Shown here one piece after another: positions 9,326 to 18,509 of a stretch of 64,000 nucleotides of DNA. The notes below the pieces were generated by a model. The model worked only from the letters and a program-made list of their open reading frames with translations, was not told the origin of the DNA and ran no database searches. The DNA lies in the NCBI GenBank assembly GCA_958296035.1, contig OY282431.1:2898037-2962036 (forward strand), given 5' to 3'. The translations under genes and the position numbers were made by a program. Position 1 is the stretch's first letter, and each line of letters begins with the position of its first letter. Origin of the DNA: Paracoccaceae bacterium. GTDB lineage: Bacteria; Pseudomonadota; Alphaproteobacteria; Rhodobacterales; Rhodobacteraceae.

Positions 9326-9813
9326 ATTTCCGACAATTCCTCAGCAGTCTTTTTCCCCATTTTCGAAACCCAGGTGTTCCCAATTCGGCCTGCTAAAGGT
9401 CTGGTACAGAAATTCGGTGTCAATTGTCTTGCCGCATACCTGGTTGATCTTTGGCGGAGGGCGGGGATAGTCACCCAAGCTTCAGATGAAGCGACCGTTC
9501 TTTCCCGTCCTTTGGTCAATCATTGCGGTATGAATACGGCTTGGGCCGCGCCCGCACGGGTCCGGACGTGCATGCAAATGCATCCTGATGATCCTTCAGT
9601 TTCTGACGGTAAGCCGCTGGTCAGGTCCTGACCATTGTCGGAGCATTGCACATTCAGTATCAGTGAATGCTCTTGCCAGGACAGGTCGCGCAGCGGTTGC
9701 ACCGGGCTACAGGCAAGCCGAACTCCGGTCTTCCTGGACAACCGATTACGACGGTCTAAAGACCGGGTCCGTTGCCCGGAATCGATCGGCCTGTTGCTGC
9801 GGAGGAGCAGGGA
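9326..9813. other. Intergenic region with possible group II intron 3' scrap
   Basis: No convincing gene. Around 9548-9605 the minus strand resembles the terminal hairpin region of the group II intron remnant at 49.95 kb (CCCGCACGGGTCCGGACGTGC compared with CCCGCACAGATCCGGACGTGC, each including a GTCCGGACGTGC-like core), so this may be another decayed intron 3' end. A purine-rich ribosome site (GGAGGAGCAGGGA) precedes the sulfatase start. Confidence 0.35.
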
Positions 9814-11313
9814 ATGAAATCTAGAACGAATGTTCTCCTCATTGTGATAGACCAATTGCGAGCCGATTGTGTGGCCGGTGCGCTGGCGCGGTATGTCCGG
9901 CTTCCCAATATCCGCTCGCTGGCGGCAGATGCGGTCGATTTTCGCAGTCACTTCACGGTCACCTCGCCTTGTGGACCTTCCCGTGCATCACTGCTGACCG
10001 GCAAATACGCCATGAACCATGGCGCGGTGCGAAACAGGACACCGCTTCGCCATGACACTCCGACGCTCGGCACAGAAGCCCGACGGGCCGGTTACGACCC
10101 TCTGCTTTTTGGTTACACCGACACGTCACAGGATCCTCGTGTCCTTGGCGCCGAGGACCCTCGCCTGCACTGCTGGGAAGAAGTTGCGGCAGGATTTCGC
10201 GAGGTCGTTCGTCTGCGGCAGGATGAAGACAGCATCGTGTGGGAAAACCACCTGCGGCAGAAGGGTTACGTCGTTCCGCCTTATCCGGACACCTATCGGC
10301 CGATCGGGGGGTGCCTTGATGGCCCGGCAATTTACGCCGCCCATGATAGCGACACCGCATTCCTGACCGATCAGACTCTCGGCTTTCTCGATAACCGGGA
10401 AGCTGGATGGTTTGCCCTGGTTACGTATATCCGTCCGCATCCTCCGTTTGTTGCACCCGAGCCGTACAATCAGATGTATGACCCTGGCGCATTGCCGTCG
10501 GGCCGGGCCATACCGAATGCCGACTGGCATCCGTTTCTGGCACCCACAAGGGCGATGCAACCAATCGATTCAATGGTCGAGGGATTCCCTGGCCTTGAAC
10601 CCACCGACGACGCCGTTCGTCAGTTGCGAGCGACGTATCTGGGCCTGGCAACCGAAGTGGACCACCACATTGGCAGGATTCTGGACTGGCTCAAGAAAAG
10701 CGGACAATACGACAAGACACTGATCATCCTGACCGGTGACCACGGGGAGATGCTGGGGGATTTCGGCATTTGGGGAAAATGTACCTTTCACGATGCAGCC
10801 TTCCACATACCTCTCCTGATCCGGGACCCATTCCGACCGACCGCTCATGGGCAGCGCGTCGACCGGTTTACCGAGTCGGTGGATGTTGCGCCGACAGTGC
10901 TTGAATTCATGAAGTTGGCGCCTCCGCACACGATGGATGGCCGCAGCCTGTCCCCGTTTCTGGACGGACAACCTCCTGCTGACTGGCGGGATACCAGCTT
11001 TTCGGAATTGAACCTCGGAGAGCCACTTGCGCCGACCCACTGGCAAATTGATCTTGGACTTACACTTGACGAGGCAAAGCTGGCTGTGCTGCGTACCGAT
11101 CGTTATCGTCTGGTCCAGTTCGCAGGCAATATGGACCCGATTCTGTTTGACATGTACGGCGAAGGTGAAATTCAAGACCTTGCCGCCGCACCGGAGAATG
11201 CACCTCGGGTGCTGGCTCTGACTCGCAGATTGTTGCAGCACATGATGCAAAAGACTGAAGGCCTGTTTTCGCGCACAACGATAACGGAGGAAGGCGTCAG
11301 GGTCGTCGGCTGA
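9814..11313 (+). CDS. Sulfatase-family hydrolase (phosphonate monoester hydrolase type)
   Basis: Type I sulfatase superfamily enzyme, 499 residues from the ATG at 9814, which has a strong GGAGGAGCAGGGA site just upstream (an in-frame start at 9772 lacks one). The catalytic signature SPCGPSRASLLTGK places Cys at about residue 53, to be converted to formylglycine by a maturase. Metal ligands include the early Asp in VIDQLRAD and the later TGDHGEMLGD. The overall pattern (DQLRADC near the N-terminus, HPPF, GKCTFHDAAFHIPLL) resembles bacterial phosphonate monoester hydrolase/phosphodiesterase relatives more than secreted arylsulfatases. No signal peptide is visible, so it is probably cytoplasmic. 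Its presence inside the pilus cluster appears accidental. Confidence 0.78.
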   Translation: MKSRTNVLLIVIDQLRADCVAGALARYVRLPNIRSLAADAVDFRSHFTVTSPCGPSRASLLTGKYAMNHGAVRNRTPLRHDTPTLGTEARRAGYDPLLFGYTDTSQDPRVLGAEDPRLHCWEEVAAGFREVVRLRQDEDSIVWENHLRQKGYVVPPYPDTYRPIGGCLDGPAIYAAHDSDTAFLTDQTLGFLDNREAGWFALVTYIRPHPPFVAPEPYNQMYDPGALPSGRAIPNADWHPFLAPTRAMQPIDSMVEGFPGLEPTDDAVRQLRATYLGLATEVDHHIGRILDWLKKSGQYDKTLIILTGDHGEMLGDFGIWGKCTFHDAAFHIPLLIRDPFRPTAHGQRVDRFTESVDVAPTVLEFMKLAPPHTMDGRSLSPFLDGQPPADWRDTSFSELNLGEPLAPTHWQIDLGLTLDEAKLAVLRTDRYRLVQFAGNMDPILFDMYGEGEIQDLAAAPENAPRVLALTRRLLQHMMQKTEGLFSRTTITEEGVRVVG

Positions 11314-11902
11314 CCGCCTTCCACGTGGCCATGGGAACACGCTCGGGAATGCCCGGCCGCGGCTAATCCTTCGGACATTATTCGAGAGCCTTCGGCAGTC
11401 TGGTTCCGTATCAGTTCGACGCTTGCGGTTGTATGCGCCCTCAAGGCAACAGCGGACGGCAGCCTTTTCGGGCAGAGATACGCATCGCAGAACGCACGGT
11501 CTTGCCAATACTGCAAGGTGTGGTGGCAACAGGTCCGTCCGTGTGTGCAGATGTCACCTTCATCAATCATCCTCTGGGTCCGTATGGCGTCACGGACTGC
11601 CCGTGCGACTGAGCAGGCCGCACCCACCTTCCACGCATTGTCGGCAGACAGTCAACAAAGGCAGCTTCGGTTTCCGGCAATTATCCCGCATGACCGTCGG
11701 ACGCATGTAGCCCGACGACGGCCCCCTTGCAGGTCAAACTGATCAACGCCGATAGCTTTGCAGCATCCCCACGCCTCGCGCAGCGTTTTGCACAGGTAAT
11801 TCGGGCCCTTTGCAGTCGGGACTATGGGCGGTTTCGCGCCCATGGATCATTGGTGCCTTAGCACATGAATGGCCGAATTGATCAGTGAGAAAAGGCACCG
11901 CT
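11314..11902. other. Intergenic, no gene recognised
   Basis: About 590 bp between the sulfatase stop and the pilS start. Short frames exist on both strands but none has a recognisable product or a good ribosome site. The promoter for pilS may lie at the right end. Confidence 0.4.
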
Positions 11903-11967
11903 ATGAAACAGCACTCTGGAACAATTGATGCGCAAGCCGCTTCGGCATTGAAGGAAAGGGGTGCGAC
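11903..11967 (+). pseudogene. pilS: pilS prepilin, 5' part cut off by the IS
   Basis: ATG at 11903 opens a frame encoding a 20-residue hydrophilic leader that ends ALKERG, followed by the first residues (A-T) of a mature pilin; the frame then enters the IS and stops at a TAG within it. Removing the IS and one target copy joins AAGGAAAGGGGTGCGAC to CCTGATTGAG and restores ERG-ATLIEAALF without a shift. The 20-residue leader with a final Gly is typical of type IVb prepilins. Confidence 0.85.
11960..11967. repeat. Target site duplication, left copy
   Basis: GGTGCGAC directly before the left IS end CTGCCCATT. It matches 14424-14431. Confidence 0.85.
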
Positions 11968-14423
11968 CTGCCCATTGCTTAACTAGGCACTAGACAATCC
12001 GTCTTGAGGCTGCTATTGCGGCCTCATGACACAGGAACTTTCGATTCGCCAGACCTTGTTTTCCGACCGCGGACGCGGGGTTCTGGCCGCCTTGCCAGCC
12101 GCCGAGCACTTCGCCGGCCGCATGGCCATGGCCCGCCATGTATGCCAACACTTCGACTTTGTCGACCACAGCGGCGGGTTGCGCCTGTCGAGCTGCATGG
12201 CCGCTCTGCAGGAACTGGAGACCACCGGGGCCATCCGTCTGCCGCCGGCCGGGCGTACCACAGGCATCACCCGGCGGCCACGGATGACCGCCGCTCCAGT
12301 CCCGGCCCCGGTCGCGGTTCCCGAGCGCGCCGATCTGGTCCACAACCTGCACCTCGAGCCGGTGACCGACCGGGCCCGGGCCCGTCTCCTGGCGCGTCTC
12401 ATGCATGACGAGCATCCGCAGGGTGCGGTGCAGCATGCCGGCCGGCAACTGCGCTATCTGATCGGCTCTGATCACGGCTGGCTGGGGGGCTTTGTGTTTG
12501 CCAGTCCGGCCCTGAGGCTGCGGGCCCGCGAGCGCTGGCTGGGCTGGACTGAAGCCGAGCGGAAGGCTTCCTTGAGCCGCGTGGTGGGCATGTCCCGCTT
12601 TCTGATCCGCAAGGGCGTGGCGTGTGGCAATCTGGCCTCGCGTGCCCTGGGGCTGTGCAGGCGTCGCCTGGCGACCGATTTCGAGGCCCGCTACAAGGTG
12701 CGTCCGCTGCTAGTGGAGACTTTCTGTGCGGCGGGCCATGACGGCACCAGCCTGCGGGCTGCGGGCTGGGTCTATGTCGGTGACAGCACGGGCCGCGGTC
12801 GGCATGCGAAGACCGGTCAGCGGGTGGGCAAGAAGATGGTCTTCATGCGCCCGTTGAGCACCACTTGGCGGCGTGAGCTGGGGCTCTGCGGCCGGGGCGG
12901 CGAGCCGCCGCCGTGGCGGTCGTTGACGCTGTCGCCGGGCGAGGGGCTTGACATGTCGGTGTGGGCGGCCAATGAGTTTGGCGAGGCGCCGTTGCACGGC
13001 GCCGTGGTCAAGCGTCTTGTCAAGAGTGTGCACATCTGGTCGATGGCACCGGCGAAGACGTTCTTTTCGGCAGCGTGCGGGGATGGAGCGGCAGTGTCAG
13101 GTTATTACCGGATGATAGAGTATCCCGATGAGTCGGCACTGACGCCGGAGGCGATGCTGGCGACGCACCGGGAGCGGACGCGGCGTCGCATGCGGGGCAG
13201 CGGGACGGTGCTGTGCATACAGGACGGGACAGATATCAATCTGGCCACCCATGGGGGCTGCCGGGGATTGGGGATCATCTCCCGCAACAAGTCGTCGGCG
13301 GGGACGCTTGGCATACACATGCAGACGACGCTGGCGGTCAATGATGAGGGGATCCCGCTGGGCATCCCGCGCATCGAGTTCGACTGTGGGTCGGTCGGGG
13401 GCGACCGCGACAGGCCGCCCGAGGAGCGCAAGACGGGACGTTGGTTGCGTGGCTATCGGGACACCTGTGAGCTGGCGTCGGACCTGAAGAAGGTGCGGGT
13501 CATAGCGGTGATGGACCGCGAGGGGGACAGTGCGGCGGTGTTTGCCGAGCATGCCTGTCGGGGCGGCAGTGCGTTGCTGGTCCGGGCCCGTCACGACCGG
13601 GTTCTTGGCGATGGTCGGAAGCTGTTCGGGACGGTTGGTGCGGTGCCGTCATGCGGCGAGATAGAGGTCTGTGTTGACCGGGCCTCGAAGCGGCGTTCGG
13701 CGCGAGGCCAGAAGGCCTTTGCGGGCCGTGAGGCACGTCGTGCTGTAGTCGAGTTGCGGTGGTGTGAAGTCGAGATTCCTGTACCGGTGCGGGAGCGTCG
13801 TCATCTGGGCCGGGAGCCGTTTGTGCTGACGGCGTTGCAGGCCCGGGAGCGGCAGGTTCCGGCGGGCGTTGCCGGCATAGAGTGGCTGCTGTTGACGAGT
13901 TTGCCGGTGGGGTGTGTTGCGGATGCGAGGCGTGTTCTGGGGTATTACGGGTTGCGCTGGCGGATAGAGGATTATCACCGCATTCTGAAGACCGGCTGTC
14001 AGGTGGAGCAGATTGCCCACAGCACGGCGGCGCGCATGAAGCGAGCCCTGACGATCAATGCGGTGATGGCGTGGCGGCTGTCAGCGTTGACGCTGATGGG
14101 TCGGGACACGCCGGAGTTGCCGGCCTGCGACATGCTGTCGGAGGCCGAGATAGCGGTGTTGCTTGACTATGCGCGGGAGCGTCGTCTTGCCGAGCACAAG
14201 CTTGGGTTGTCGGAGATATCGCTGGGTCGGGCGTTAATGCTGGTGGCGCGGATGGGCGGTTATCTGAACCGCAGGAATGATGGTCCGCCGGGTCACCAGG
14301 TGGTGTGGGAAGGCTACACGCGACTGGCGACCGGGTCACAGGTGATGCGCCGTATGGCGGAGTATGGAGCGGAGAGTGCATTCAATAAACTGAATGTCCT
14401 GCCAACTATTGGGTAATGGGCAG
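11968..14423 (+). mobile_element. Intact IS4-type element with DruA-domain transposase
   Basis: 2456-bp element. Ends are inverted repeats: left CTGCCCATTGC, right reading inward CTGCCCATTAC. It is flanked by the direct repeat GGTGCGAC at 11960-11967 and 14424-14431 (9 bp if the adjacent G is counted). One transposase gene fills it. The clean ends, target duplication and uninterrupted transposase indicate recent, probably active transposition. A diverged, truncated relative with the end CTGTCCATTAC lies at 46.6-47.1 kb. Confidence 0.88.
12026..14416 (+). CDS. IS4/Tn5-like transposase with N-terminal DruA (DUF4338) domain
   Basis: 796-residue transposase. Residues about 10-265 match the DruA/DUF4338 pattern: LIGSDHGWLGGFVF, GWTEAERK, VVGMSRFLIR, NLASRALGL, LLVETFCAAGHDGTS, AAGWVYVGDSTGRGR. 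Residues about 300-380 resemble the Tn5 transposase N-terminal domain (WAANEFGEAPLHGAVVKRLV, GYYRMIEYPD). The DDE core follows: Asp in CIQDGTDIN (about 400), Asp in AVMDREGDSA (about 500) and Glu in RWRIEDYHRILK, which also carries the Y-R-E-K signature of IS4-type enzymes. DruA is best known from the Druantia phage-defence system, where its function is unresolved; here it is fused to a transposase. Confidence 0.88.
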   Translation: MTQELSIRQTLFSDRGRGVLAALPAAEHFAGRMAMARHVCQHFDFVDHSGGLRLSSCMAALQELETTGAIRLPPAGRTTGITRRPRMTAAPVPAPVAVPERADLVHNLHLEPVTDRARARLLARLMHDEHPQGAVQHAGRQLRYLIGSDHGWLGGFVFASPALRLRARERWLGWTEAERKASLSRVVGMSRFLIRKGVACGNLASRALGLCRRRLATDFEARYKVRPLLVETFCAAGHDGTSLRAAGWVYVGDSTGRGRHAKTGQRVGKKMVFMRPLSTTWRRELGLCGRGGEPPPWRSLTLSPGEGLDMSVWAANEFGEAPLHGAVVKRLVKSVHIWSMAPAKTFFSAACGDGAAVSGYYRMIEYPDESALTPEAMLATHRERTRRRMRGSGTVLCIQDGTDINLATHGGCRGLGIISRNKSSAGTLGIHMQTTLAVNDEGIPLGIPRIEFDCGSVGGDRDRPPEERKTGRWLRGYRDTCELASDLKKVRVIAVMDREGDSAAVFAEHACRGGSALLVRARHDRVLGDGRKLFGTVGAVPSCGEIEVCVDRASKRRSARGQKAFAGREARRAVVELRWCEVEIPVPVRERRHLGREPFVLTALQARERQVPAGVAGIEWLLLTSLPVGCVADARRVLGYYGLRWRIEDYHRILKTGCQVEQIAHSTAARMKRALTINAVMAWRLSALTLMGRDTPELPACDMLSEAEIAVLLDYARERRLAEHKLGLSEISLGRALMLVARMGGYLNRRNDGPPGHQVVWEGYTRLATGSQVMRRMAEYGAESAFNKLNVLPTIG

Positions 14424-14957
14424 GGTGCGACCCTGATTGAGGCTGCCCTCTTCACTGTAATTGCGCTTGGCATTGTCATCGGCGGAATCGTGTTCTTTGA
14501 ACAGGCTTCCACCTCCGCAAAGACGACCGACTCAGTACGCGTGATGGCAAATCTGCAATCCCAGATCAGGGCAATCTTCCAGTCACAGGCCAACTTCGGA
14601 ACCTCGGTACTTACGACATTGCTCATTACGTCCAAGGCTATCCCGGCCAGCATGTTGCAGGATACCGACTCCGATGGCGACTTCGACACAATCGTCAATG
14701 TGTTTGGCGGCACCATTACGGTTACCGGGGCAACTCGACAGTTCACAGTGGCACTTACCAAGGTTCCAGTCGATGTGTGTAGCAGAATGGTGCCATTTGA
14801 TGCGGGCGGCAGTGGCCTCATCGGCACCGGCATAGCCTCTATTTCCGACGGCACGGCCACCGACAGTGACGGTCTTGCTGCTGCCGACGCAGCAACATTC
14901 TGTGCAAAAAATGCTTCAGCAGGCGAGGTCACGCTTACCTGGACATTTGATCGCTAG
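14394..14957 (+). CDS. pilS: Type IVb pilin PilS with IS-derived leader
   Basis: Codes for the mature major pilin: after Gly comes ATLIEAALFTVIALGIVIGG, with the conserved Glu at +5 and a long hydrophobic helix. The C-terminal half contains two Cys that could form the pilin disulfide loop. In its present form the ATG at 14394 lies within the right end of the IS (overlapping the transposase 3' end in another frame) and adds the 11-residue leader MSCQLLGNGQG, ending in the required Gly but lacking the native Lys and Arg. Whether this hybrid is made, inserted and cleaved is unknown. It lies upstream of the dotI gene in the same direction. Confidence 0.75.
   Translation: MSCQLLGNGQGATLIEAALFTVIALGIVIGGIVFFEQASTSAKTTDSVRVMANLQSQIRAIFQSQANFGTSVLTTLLITSKAIPASMLQDTDSDGDFDTIVNVFGGTITVTGATRQFTVALTKVPVDVCSRMVPFDAGGSGLIGTGIASISDGTATDSDGLAAADAATFCAKNASAGEVTLTWTFDR
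14424..14431. repeat. Target site duplication, right copy
   Basis: GGTGCGAC directly after the right IS end ATGGGCAG. These bases encode the Gly-Ala-Thr that straddles the prepilin cleavage site. Confidence 0.85.
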
Positions 14958-15091
14958 CAGCGTGCGTCATCATATTGGACACTGGTCGGCTATGGCTCCC
15001 GGTTTCCCCGGGATTGATGGTCAACATGACGGACATCTCTTCACGGAGTTGACTGATCGTAGAGAAGCAAGAGTCGAAAGAAGGACAGAGC

Positions 15092-15748
15092 ATGCGTTCG
15101 CGGGGCAACTATGGCGAGGCTGAGACCACGCGCATGCGCTACGAACACTGGGTGCGAAGCCATGAAAGAATGTCACGCATCGTGTTTGTAATGGGCATCA
15201 TCACGCTGGTTTCGCTGTCCCTCGGCCTGTGGAGCCTGATCAGCAAGCCGGCCCCGATATATTTTGCCGCCCGCCAGGATGGCGGCATCTTGCCGCTGAT
15301 TCCGGTTTCCGACCCGCTTCTTTCAAACGGGCAGGTTACCAATTTTGCAGTCGGTGCCGTAACCCACGCCTTGACGCTCGATTTCGCCAACTGGCGAAGC
15401 GACCTGACCACGGCTTCGAAATACTTCGAAAAACCTGATGGCTGGAATGCCTTTCTTGATGCCGTCGAGAGTTCGGGCATGCTGCGATACATCAGGGAGC
15501 ACCGTCTGGTGTCCACGGTCGTTGCCAATGGCGCTACCATAATCGGTTCAGGAATCGACAATGAAAAGCGATTCAGCTGGAAGGTCCAGATACCGCTAAA
15601 CATGACCTACGAGTCAGCAAGTGAAGTCAGCCGCGACAGCCTCCTTGCCGAGGTCGTTGTTTCCCGACTGCCGACCTGGCAGGCGCCGGAGGCCGTAGGC
15701 ATAACGCGCATCGTCGTTCACCCGGGTCGTGTGGAGCCAGCCTCTTGA
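15092..15748 (+). CDS. dotI: Type IVB secretion inner-membrane protein DotI/IcmL (TraM-like)
   Basis: 218 residues: short cytoplasmic N-terminus, one membrane segment at about 27-48, then a periplasmic domain. The domain follows the IcmL/DotI pattern closely: PIYFAARQDGGILPLIPVSDPLLS, a DFANWR strand, a KYF...DGWNAFLDAVESSGML block and FSWKVQIPLNMTYES. DotI (TraM in IncI plasmids) forms an inner-membrane ring with DotJ in the type IVB secretion core. The next gene's ATG overlaps its TGA. The 134-bp gap after pilS contains a purine-rich ribosome site but no obvious terminator, so co-transcription with the pilus genes is plausible. Confidence 0.85.
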   Translation: MRSRGNYGEAETTRMRYEHWVRSHERMSRIVFVMGIITLVSLSLGLWSLISKPAPIYFAARQDGGILPLIPVSDPLLSNGQVTNFAVGAVTHALTLDFANWRSDLTTASKYFEKPDGWNAFLDAVESSGMLRYIREHRLVSTVVANGATIIGSGIDNEKRFSWKVQIPLNMTYESASEVSRDSLLAEVVVSRLPTWQAPEAVGITRIVVHPGRVEPAS

Positions 15749-16797
15749 TGCCTGTCGGTTCAATGGCCCGGGGAAGGTTTTCAGCCGCCTTGATATCGGC
15801 TGTCGTATGCTGTCTGACGCTTGCAGACGCTCAGGCTCAAACCGCTGTCGCAGGAATGCGCGGCCAGCAAGAGAACACGGCGCCAGCAGAATGCGCACCT
15901 GATCCCGATGGTTTGACAGGCATCGGTGCCGCGGACGGCAATGCAGCCAGTGGAGACTGTAAGGCTCGCTCAGGTGGTCCCAACACAACTTCAGCCACCG
16001 CGGCGAAACGCATCGAAGATAGCTACCGAAGCAGGAGCTTTCAGGGCGCTCTTGAACAGGCGTTTCCAATGACACCAGAAATGGTTCACAAGTATCGGGA
16101 AGTCTTTGCTGACAATGACAGGGCCGTAAGGGAGAAGGCAGAACCACAATCGCTGTCCAGTTCACAACTTGTGTCGCTCGAACCCGGAGCCAGTCCGCCG
16201 GAGGTCCGTTTATCGCCGGGCATTGCCACGGCGCTCGGTTTCTACGATGCCTCCGGCATGCCATGGCCGGTCCGCCAGTATGTCGTCGGCGACGGCGACG
16301 GATACCAGATCATACAACTTGGTGAGAATTCGAACACGCTTGCCATCTCGCCCCGCCGTCGGATTGGCTGGACCAATATGATTGTTGCGCTCTTCAAGGA
16401 ACCGCAGCCGGTGGTCGTGCGTCTCCAGATTGCCGGTGATCAAGCCCATTTCCGAAGCGACCTTCATCTCACGCGGCCTGGCCCCAATTCTGTGGCCTCC
16501 AATGCCATCACCTCACGGCTTGTACCACAAGCGGGCGACCGAGAATTGCTGGCCGTGGCCAGCGGCACAATCTTGCCGGGCAACCTGACCAGTCTGCCTG
16601 TTGACGGCCATCCCGTCGAAGCCTGGCTGTCGGGTGACTCGGTTATCCTGCGCACTCGGCATCCACTGTTGTCACCGGCATGGGAAGGCTCAATAACCGG
16701 GCCCGATGGTGTCCGAGCCTATCGATTGCCGCTTCATTCAACCCTGCTCCTCTCGGTCAATGAAAGCGTTGTCAGATCCGAACTGGAACTGCCGTGA
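15748..16797 (+). CDS. dotH: Type IVB core-complex protein DotH/IcmK (TraN-like)
   Basis: 349 residues from the ATG at 15748, overlapping the dotI stop (TGATG). A signal peptide ends near AQAQ (about residue 32). The IcmK signature is present: FPMTPEMVHKYREVF, then SLEPGASPPEVRLSPGIATAL, then FYDASGMPWPVRQY and NTLAISPRR. In Dot/Icm systems DotH is part of the outer-membrane core complex with DotC, DotD and DotG. Here dotC and dotD homologues are not in the window. The C-terminus carries the LTS-type strands seen in TraN/DotH. Confidence 0.87.
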   Translation: MPVGSMARGRFSAALISAVVCCLTLADAQAQTAVAGMRGQQENTAPAECAPDPDGLTGIGAADGNAASGDCKARSGGPNTTSATAAKRIEDSYRSRSFQGALEQAFPMTPEMVHKYREVFADNDRAVREKAEPQSLSSSQLVSLEPGASPPEVRLSPGIATALGFYDASGMPWPVRQYVVGDGDGYQIIQLGENSNTLAISPRRRIGWTNMIVALFKEPQPVVVRLQIAGDQAHFRSDLHLTRPGPNSVASNAITSRLVPQAGDRELLAVASGTILPGNLTSLPVDGHPVEAWLSGDSVILRTRHPLLSPAWEGSITGPDGVRAYRLPLHSTLLLSVNESVVRSELELP

Positions 16798-18470
16798 TGG
16801 AGCACAAAAGGACGGAATACAACCTGGCCGATCAGCGCCGGAACCGGGCACAACGCTTTGTCCAAGGGTTGCGGATGTCGGTCCGACGAAAGAAGGCCGA
16901 AACCGGTCATGGCGACGCTGATCGCAATCCCGGAATCGTCCAGGGAAGGGTTCTGCGTGCCCCAACCGGTGCCCGTAACCGTGTAACAGGCTTGTTCAAA
17001 TTATTCGCAGCGCTGCTGGTGGTGTGTGCCATTGCCTATCTGGGCCTGGCTTCTCGCGACGGTACATTGTCGCGCATTGCGAGAGTGCCCAACCTTGATG
17101 CAACACCAGGCGGCGCACGTCAGCGGGAGTCTCCCCAATATCAGGACACACTTCGCAGGGCCAATGATCTCAACCTTGAACGCGCCATGGTCGAGGGTGG
17201 TTCGTTTGTCATGGTACCCGAGGTTGTTCCCGAGCAAATCAGTCTGAAGTCCGCAACCGGCACTTCCATTCAGGGAAGTGCTGGCCAGGCCCATGCACAC
17301 TCCAATCAACCGCTTCGCCGAGCAGTGGATGCTAGCAAGGAAGATACGCTGACTGTCTCGGCATCGGCCGACACACAGCCGGGTTCGACAACGAACATCA
17401 GCGCAATTTTGCCGGCCGATACTTCCCAACCCGGTGCGGCAAGCAATGCGTCGGATTCCGACCGAGAGGAAAGACAGGGTGAACCCTTCTCGATTGCTGC
17501 AATTACCCAGGCTGCAGTTTCAACGCCGAGAACTGCCGGGACTGGCTCTTCTTCTTCCATTTCGGTGGCTGACGCCAATGCAGTCACCAGATTGAGCGAA
17601 AAGGATGTCTCTGCCCTTCAGCAGCGTATGCTGGCCCAGATGAATGCGATTGCAGCCAGCATTGTCGTCGGCCCGGCGGCGAGCAGAATCCTGATCACCG
17701 ATGAAGACAAACTGCCTCAAGGGTCGGCATCGCAAGATTTCCAGCCACCCTTGCTTGTGGACCCGGTCGGATTCGAAGCGAATGAAGGCGGCATCGGCGC
17801 AAGCCCAGGCGCATTCCCGCCTGATCAATCCCAACCAGATGAAGCCCGGCGCAACGCCGGCCAGACTGTCTCATCTGCAGTTGAAGGCAGCACCTTCGGC
17901 CTGGCAGTGCCGGAGACAATTGCGGCGGGGACAATATTGTACGGTGAGGTTCTCAATGAGGTCAGCTCTGACCTCTCTGTTCCCATTCTAGCCACAATTT
18001 CCACAGGGCCAATGTCGGGATGGCGCCTTGTGGGGCAATTTGCGGTCGCAGATGACAACTCCGGTCTGATTGTGGAATTTGATCAACTTGTCGATCCGGA
18101 AGGGCAGACCCTGTCGGTCGAGGCAATGGCAATTGACGGATATGAAGGCCAGTCCATTATCTCCAGCAAGATCGATCGCCGCCTGTTGGCTCGTTACGGA
18201 CCTGCACTGGCAGCCTCGTTCGTGAATGGCCTCGCGCAAAGTGCAGCCCAGCCCCGCATGTCGATTTCCAGTGTAGGCAACGCGGCGGTACTCGTCACCG
18301 ACCAGGCGAGCTTTCGGCAAAGCCTCTATTCGGGGCTGGAGTCAGCAACCAGCCTCCTGGCCTCTGATCTGACTGCAAATCGACCCACTGGCCCCCGTAT
18401 TGTTCTGTCTGCCGGATATCCACTCGGCATTCTCTTCACAGATTCGGCGCGATTGAACAGCCGAAACTGA
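16797..18470 (+). CDS. dotG: Type IVB core-complex protein DotG/IcmE (TraO, VirB10-like)
   Basis: 557 residues, ATG at 16797 overlapping the dotH stop. A basic cytoplasmic N-terminus precedes one membrane segment at about 64-84. Residues 90-360 are low-complexity periplasmic linker without the pentapeptide repeats of Legionella DotG. The C-terminal domain (about 365-540) is TrbI/VirB10-like: AAGTILYGEVLNEVSSDL, PILATISTGPMSGWRLVGQF, LIVEFDQLVDPEGQ, FVNGLAQS. This domain spans from inner to outer membrane in the secretion channel. Shorter than Legionella DotG, similar in scale to IncI TraO. Confidence 0.85.
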   Translation: MEHKRTEYNLADQRRNRAQRFVQGLRMSVRRKKAETGHGDADRNPGIVQGRVLRAPTGARNRVTGLFKLFAALLVVCAIAYLGLASRDGTLSRIARVPNLDATPGGARQRESPQYQDTLRRANDLNLERAMVEGGSFVMVPEVVPEQISLKSATGTSIQGSAGQAHAHSNQPLRRAVDASKEDTLTVSASADTQPGSTTNISAILPADTSQPGAASNASDSDREERQGEPFSIAAITQAAVSTPRTAGTGSSSSISVADANAVTRLSEKDVSALQQRMLAQMNAIAASIVVGPAASRILITDEDKLPQGSASQDFQPPLLVDPVGFEANEGGIGASPGAFPPDQSQPDEARRNAGQTVSSAVEGSTFGLAVPETIAAGTILYGEVLNEVSSDLSVPILATISTGPMSGWRLVGQFAVADDNSGLIVEFDQLVDPEGQTLSVEAMAIDGYEGQSIISSKIDRRLLARYGPALAASFVNGLAQSAAQPRMSISSVGNAAVLVTDQASFRQSLYSGLESATSLLASDLTANRPTGPRIVLSAGYPLGILFTDSARLNSRN

Positions 18471-18509
18471 CATGATGACACACCCGATCGTACATAGAGG
18501 GGCCGGCAA

